This document shows positions 60,195-64,000 of a DNA stretch of 64,000 nt, piece after piece; the stretch's first letter is position 1, and each line of letters opens with the position of its first letter. The position numbers and the translations under genes were made by a program. The stretch is from Ensifer sp. Root278 (GTDB taxonomy: Bacteria; Pseudomonadota; Alphaproteobacteria; Rhizobiales; Rhizobiaceae), in contig NZ_LMJJ01000040.1 of the NCBI RefSeq assembly GCF_001429285.1, positions 168,281 to 232,280 on the forward strand. Reading direction: 5' to 3'. Below the pieces are notes generated by a model. It saw only the letters and a program-made list of their open reading frames with translations. It did not search any database and had not been told where the DNA came from.

Positions 60195-61799
60195 TTAGCT
60201 GTCGAACCAGACGCGGCTTGCGACATAGCCGTTGGAAAGATCGTTGCCGATGTCGTCGACGAAGCCCTTGAGCGAAGCCGAGGCAGCGTTCACGTAATCG
60301 TTGAAAACGGGCAGGATCAAGCCGCCTTCGTCACGCACCGTCATCGCCATGCTGTGGTACATTTCCTTGCGCTTGGCATCGTCGAGCTCGGAGCGGGCCT
60401 GAAGCAGGAGCTTGTCGAAGTCCTCGCGCTTGAAGCGCGTGTCGTTCCATTCGGCGGTCGAGAGATAGGAGGTCGAGTAGCGCGAATCCTGCGTCGGACG
60501 GCCGCCCCAATAGGAAGCGCAGAAGGGTTGCACGTTCCAGACATTGGTCCAGTAGCCGTCCTCGGGCTCGCGCCGCACTTCGAGCTCGATGCCAGCCTTC
60601 TTGGCGCTTTCCTGGAAGAGCACGGCAGCGTCCGCCGCACCCGGGAAGGCGGCGTCGGAGGTGCGCAAGAGGATCGGCCGGTCGTGGCCGGACTTCTTGA
60701 AGTGGAAGGAGGCCTTGTCGGGGTCATAGGCCCGCTGCTCGATGCCCTCAGGCGCCAGTGCGTAGTTGCCGTTGACCGGATAGTCGTTGCCGAGCGTGCC
60801 GAAGCCGCCGAGCACCCGGTCGAGGATCGCCTGGCGGTCGACCGCATATTTCAGCGCCAGCCGGAGATCGTTGTTGTCGAAGGGCGCGGTGTCGCAATGC
60901 ATCAGGAAACTATAGAAACCCTTGCCCGCGGTCCGGAGGATCTCGACGCGCGGCGCCCGCTTCAAGAGCGGCACGGTCTTCGGGTCGATGTTGTTGATGA
61001 AGTGAACCTGGCCGGAAGAAAGGGCGGCGATGCGCGCCGTCGTGTCGTTCATCACGATGATCTCGACCGAGTCGACGAAACCGCGGTCGGAGCGCCAGTC
61101 AGCGGCGTTCTTCTCGAAGGTGGCGCGCAGGCCTGCCTCGTAGCTTGCAAGCTTGTAGGGGCCGGTGCCGATGGGCGAGGCCGGGTTGTCGACGCCGCCC
61201 TTCGGCTGGATGATCAGGTGATAGTCGGTCAGAAGCAGCGGCAGGTCGGCATTGCCCTCGCTCAAGGACAGCACCAGCGCGCCGCCCTTTTCCTCGATGG
61301 TCTTGATGGAGCGCATCAGCCCGAGGGCGCCGGACTTGGAGCCTTCGTCGGCATGGCGCTTCAAGGTCGCAACGACATCGGCGACCGTCAGCTTGCTGCC
61401 GTCATGGAAACTAACGTCGCTGCGGATCTTGAAGGTCCACTGCGACGCATCCGCCGAAGGCTCCCAGGATTCGGCAAGGGCCGGCAGCGGCGCGCCGGTC
61501 TTCGGGTCGGATTCGACCAGCGTATCGCCCCAGAGGTGACCGATGACGAAGGAGACGGAACCGCTATAGGCGGCGGGGTCGAGCGAATCGGTGGTGGCGC
61601 CGCCCTTGAGGCCGAGCTTCAGATGGCCGCCGCGCTTTGGCTCCTGCGCGCGCGCGTCGCCTGCCGCCAGCGTTGCGCCGAGGCCGGCCGCAAGTCCGAG
61701 CGCTGCGGTACCCGCCAGGAAGCCGCGCCGGCTGATGCCGGTCGAAGCCATGCTCGCGGGGACGAGAAGGCCGTCGGGTCGCTTCGTGAATTCGGTCAT
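60195..61799 (-). CDS. Peptide-type ABC substrate-binding protein, Tat-exported
   Basis: This 534-residue SBP_bac_5 protein has a Tat signal (GISRRGFLAGTAALGLAAGLG). The mature part has the usual LDPAAYSGSVSFVIGHLWGDTLVESDPKTG, LAESWEPSADASQWTFKIRSDVSFHDG, and VDRQAILDRVLGG blocks. It should bind peptides or similar solutes. No permease or ATPase is next to it. With the CocE hydrolase after it, it may feed a peptide or acyl-amide use pathway. AAAGGGAA precedes the start. Confidence 0.92.
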   Translation of the reverse strand: MTEFTKRPDGLLVPASMASTGISRRGFLAGTAALGLAAGLGATLAAGDARAQEPKRGGHLKLGLKGGATTDSLDPAAYSGSVSFVIGHLWGDTLVESDPKTGAPLPALAESWEPSADASQWTFKIRSDVSFHDGSKLTVADVVATLKRHADEGSKSGALGLMRSIKTIEEKGGALVLSLSEGNADLPLLLTDYHLIIQPKGGVDNPASPIGTGPYKLASYEAGLRATFEKNAADWRSDRGFVDSVEIIVMNDTTARIAALSSGQVHFINNIDPKTVPLLKRAPRVEILRTAGKGFYSFLMHCDTAPFDNNDLRLALKYAVDRQAILDRVLGGFGTLGNDYPVNGNYALAPEGIEQRAYDPDKASFHFKKSGHDRPILLRTSDAAFPGAADAAVLFQESAKKAGIELEVRREPEDGYWTNVWNVQPFCASYWGGRPTQDSRYSTSYLSTAEWNDTRFKREDFDKLLLQARSELDDAKRKEMYHSMAMTVRDEGGLILPVFNDYVNAASASLKGFVDDIGNDLSNGYVASRVWFDS

Positions 61800-61959
61800 T
61801 TCAAGGTTCCCTTTGGTATAATGTTTATCGAGGAAACCTAATGGCTGCAGGCGCGTGCACAATTTCGCGACTTGACGCTTTTTTACGCTCTTTTACGCTA
61901 TCCCTTCGCCGCCGGCTTCTATCAAGGTGGTTGGCGCCAAGGTGAGGGCGGGTAGCGCA

Positions 61960-62754
61960 GTGCAGGACATCGACATCTTCTCGGCCAATCTTCGCTTTGC
62001 CTGTTCGACGCGGCGCTCGATCTCGCAGATCTGCCGTGAGATCGGCATCAACCGGCAGCAGTTCAATCGCTACATCGGTGGCGAAGCGCGGCCGTCACCG
62101 CACAATGTCACGCGCATCGCCCGCTTCTTCGGACTGGCGGCCGAGGACTTCGCGCTGCCGGCAAAACAGTTCGAGGCGCGCATGACGCGACCGGACCGCG
62201 ATCGCTCGGACGCCGGTCTGCTGCTCGAAGGCTTTCCCGGCGACATCGCGGGCTTGAGGCGCCATATCGGCTACTATCAGACTTACCATGTTTCGCTCTC
62301 CTGGCCGGGGCTGGTTGTGTGCTCCTGCGCCCGGATCTACGAGGAGGCCGGCTCGATCCGGGTGAAATCGATCGAGCGCATCCGCGACCCGAAAAACGAG
62401 ATCCAGCAGTTCTCGAAATATGTCGGTCTCGTCACCTTCTGGCGAAACCGCATCTTCGTCGCCGAGCGCAGCATCGGGCGCGAGCCGATGCTGGCGCAGA
62501 CGATCCTTCTGCCTTTCGAAGTGCACCAGCGCGTCTATCTGCGTGGCACCACCATGGGGGTCTCCTGGCGCAAGGAGAACCTGCCCTATGCGTCTCGGAT
62601 GATCTGGCGATCTCTTGGGGCTCAGCCGGATCTGCGCCAGATGCTCTCGCGCTGCGGCGTGCTTTCCTTCGGTTCGCGACACATGCCGCAGACGGTCCGC
62701 GCCTTCCTCGATACGCCCGATGCCGAGCCTTTGACCGTGCCGACCGAATATTGA
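61960..62754 (+). CDS. Helix-turn-helix regulator of unknown family
   Basis: This protein of about 264 residues has an N-terminal Cro/C1-like helix-turn-helix: RRSISQICREIGINRQQFNRYIGGEARPSPHNVTRIARFFGL. A large C-terminal domain with many Trp/Tyr residues (YYQTYHVSLSWPGLVVCSCARIYEEAG) has no family I recognise. It is divergent from the Tat-exported binding protein, so it could control that operon. GTG starts at 61960, 61942 and 61927 are all possible; 61960 leaves a short tail before the HTH. Confidence 0.8.
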   Translation: MQDIDIFSANLRFACSTRRSISQICREIGINRQQFNRYIGGEARPSPHNVTRIARFFGLAAEDFALPAKQFEARMTRPDRDRSDAGLLLEGFPGDIAGLRRHIGYYQTYHVSLSWPGLVVCSCARIYEEAGSIRVKSIERIRDPKNEIQQFSKYVGLVTFWRNRIFVAERSIGREPMLAQTILLPFEVHQRVYLRGTTMGVSWRKENLPYASRMIWRSLGAQPDLRQMLSRCGVLSFGSRHMPQTVRAFLDTPDAEPLTVPTEY

Positions 62755-62813
62755 GGCGGGGGCGCGGCCGTGTCATAGCTTGCACCGGCAAGGGGACAAT
62801 TGGAGGAGAGATC

Positions 62814-63155
62814 ATGAAAGCTGTAGCGGCCGTCACCGCCTGCCTTTGGTTCGCCGTGCCGGCTCCGTCTGCAATGGCCGAGGAGGCGCGGGCGCCGATC
62901 CCGTCCTGCGCGCTTTCGGGCGCCTCCAGCGTGATGATCGGCGGCCAGCCGGCGCTCAGGCTCTCCGACGTCGCCAATTGCCCGCCGGAACTCTACGAGG
63001 TGGTGCCGAGCATCATGATCGAGGGTCAGCCGGTCGTGCATTTCCGCGCGGGTGCTGGCGCCAAGGGCGATTGCGCCGCGAAGGCAGAACCGTCTGTGAC
63101 GTTTGAAGGCGAAGCCGCCCAGCGCGTGGGCGACGTCGATTGCCGGCAGAAGTGA
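62814..63155 (+). CDS. Small exported PAAR-like repeat protein
   Basis: This 113-residue protein has a signal peptide (AVTACLWFAVPAPSAMA). The mature part has three short repeats of the pattern xVMIGGQPALRLSDV, SIMIEGQPVVHFRAG and SVTFEGEAAQRVGDV, with cysteines between them. The G-x-P-A-x-R-x-x-D spacing is like PAAR spike domains, but a signal peptide is unusual for those. GGAGGAGAG precedes the start. No secretion-system gene is nearby. Confidence 0.75.
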   Translation: MKAVAAVTACLWFAVPAPSAMAEEARAPIPSCALSGASSVMIGGQPALRLSDVANCPPELYEVVPSIMIEGQPVVHFRAGAGAKGDCAAKAEPSVTFEGEAAQRVGDVDCRQK

Positions 63156-63165
63156 GATTGCGCCG

Positions 63166-64000
63166 TCAGTCGAGCATCGCCAGCCGGGCTCCTTCCTGAA
63201 CGGCTTTGAGCGCCGGCGGGTTGGTGACCGGGTAACCGGCGATGAAGCGCTCGACGGAGAAGTCCGGGAACTCGGTGCGTAACCGTGATGCGGCGCTTGC
63301 CGCTTCTTCGGTCTCTCCGATACGGGCGTGTCCCATGGCCTGAAACATCAGCGTATTGGGCGATTCCTGTGAACTGCGTCCCAGCGCCGAAAGGCTCTCC
63401 GCATGACGGCCGATGACGAAGAGCACGCGACCGAGCATGCCGTAGTACCAGGGCGGTGCCAAGGGATTGAGGGACAACGCTTTCTCGATTAGCGGCATCG
63501 CTTCGGCCGGATTTCCGGCCACCAGAGCCTTGCTGCCGGCCAAGAGCGCCAGGGTATCGGCATTGTGCTTGCCGTGCTCGAACGCGTGCGCCTGGGCGTC
63601 GGCGGCACCTTTGAGGTCGCCGAGGCACGCCTTGAGATCGCCAAGGCAGGTATGGGCGAACGGGTTTGCCGGATCGAGGCGCAAGGCCTCCTCGATAGCC
63701 GATCGCCAGTTCCCGATGGTCGTATCAAAGTCGATGCCATAGCCGTTGCAGGCCTGGACGGAGTAGGCATAGGCCAGTTCGGTCCAGGCCCTTACCCGTG
63801 CGGGGTCCAATTCGAGCGACCGCGTGAGGAGGTGAATTGCCGCGGCGTTTCCTTCCGCGCTGAACCGGTTGAGCTCTTCGACGCCGAGAAGATAGTAATC
63901 GTAGGAATGCAGGTTCGAGGGGGCCTTCTTGCGGCTGGCATTGCGCCTGAGGGCGGCCAGCTTGCCGAAGCAGCCTGCCAGCGCGTTGACGACGCTCTCC
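63166..64000 (-). CDS. TPR-repeat C-terminal part of a larger regulatory protein (partial)
   Basis: The gene enters from beyond the window end and ends at 63166, giving about 277 codons here. Visible parts are SNLHSYDYYLLGVEELNRFS, then TPR-type helices (AIHLLTRSLELDP, WRSAIEEALRLDPANPFAHTCLG, AMPLIEKALSLNPLAPPWYYGMLG). This layout is typical of the C-terminus of rhizobial adenylate-cyclase-like or winged-helix-TPR proteins. The N-terminal domain that would tell is outside the window. Confidence 0.75.
   Translation of the reverse strand, partial: ESVVNALAGCFGKLAALRRNASRKKAPSNLHSYDYYLLGVEELNRFSAEGNAAAIHLLTRSLELDPARVRAWTELAYAYSVQACNGYGIDFDTTIGNWRSAIEEALRLDPANPFAHTCLGDLKACLGDLKGAADAQAHAFEHGKHNADTLALLAGSKALVAGNPAEAMPLIEKALSLNPLAPPWYYGMLGRVLFVIGRHAESLSALGRSSQESPNTLMFQAMGHARIGETEEAASAASRLRTEFPDFSVERFIAGYPVTNPPALKAVQEGARLAMLD

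Noticed and set aside
60354-61841. 495-codon + strand frame opposite the peptide-binding protein
   Set aside because: Antisense shadow; the - strand has a signal peptide, family blocks and a ribosome site.
62319-62813. 278-codon frame that would start inside the HTH gene and run into the PAAR-like gene
   Set aside because: The first half is an out-of-frame reading of the HTH gene; the real start at 62814 has GGAGGAGAG and a signal peptide.

Overview
The window is GC-rich chromosomal DNA from an alphaproteobacterium of the Rhizobiales, most likely Ensifer/Sinorhizobium. The evidence is a 685-residue housekeeping sigma factor of rhizobial type next to the end of tdh, DUF982, DUF1194, DUF2066 and GYD-domain genes typical of rhizobia, and many rhizobial palindromic intergenic repeats. 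No CRISPR array, prophage or plasmid replication gene was seen. One complete insertion sequence is present. Genus assignment rests on recognition of families, not on a database search.

Layout. 1-10.3 kb: end of tdh, small enzymes, rpoD with an odd duplicated 3' end, GYD, DUF2066, SLT lipoprotein, VOC, DUF1428, YjbQ, SnoaL, a pair of related small secreted basic proteins, and a SIMPL protein. 10.5 kb: one CAT-anticodon tRNA. 11-18.8 kb: a lipoprotein, a GH26-like secreted protein, DUF982, a GntR regulator, DUF1194, a GH144-like glycosidase translationally coupled to an FhuF-like Fe-S protein, and a B12 riboswitch controlling cobalt-transport genes cbtB-cbtA. 18.8-29 kb: TetR/NmrA/DUF1772, an ArsR-SRPBCC operon broken by an IS1111-type element, enoyl-CoA hydratase/TetR, VOC, a PLP C-S enzyme with an Lrp regulator, and an MscS channel. 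29-41.6 kb: a membrane alpha/beta-hydrolase, then a likely methylated-amine (betaine-type) catabolic region: LysR, two FAD-GcvT demethylating dehydrogenases, an MttB-family methyltransferase, a Rieske oxygenase, and Lrp with a frameshifted isochorismatase-like gene.

41.7-51.8 kb: fhuF-fhuP for siderophore iron release, then a polyamine-type operon (binding protein, ATPase, two permeases, aminobutyraldehyde dehydrogenase) with a LysR regulator. 52-64 kb: an HSL-type esterase, a periplasmic MsrA, an ACT-domain protein, GFA, a DHA2 drug-type exporter with an SRPBCC protein, an HPP-TetR pair with a long palindromic operator, a CocE hydrolase with a Tat-exported peptide-binding protein, an HTH regulator, a PAAR-like small exported protein, and a TPR protein cut by the window end.

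The most notable items are: the IS1111-type element, whose target, donor ends, two-base core and candidate guide RNA can be read from the sequence; the recoded, hairpin-forming duplication at the 3' end of rpoD; the apparently leaderless arsR whose operator covers its -10 box; the betaine-type demethylation cluster containing an MttB without a local corrinoid protein; and the coupling of a beta-glucan-type hydrolase to an FhuF-like protein.
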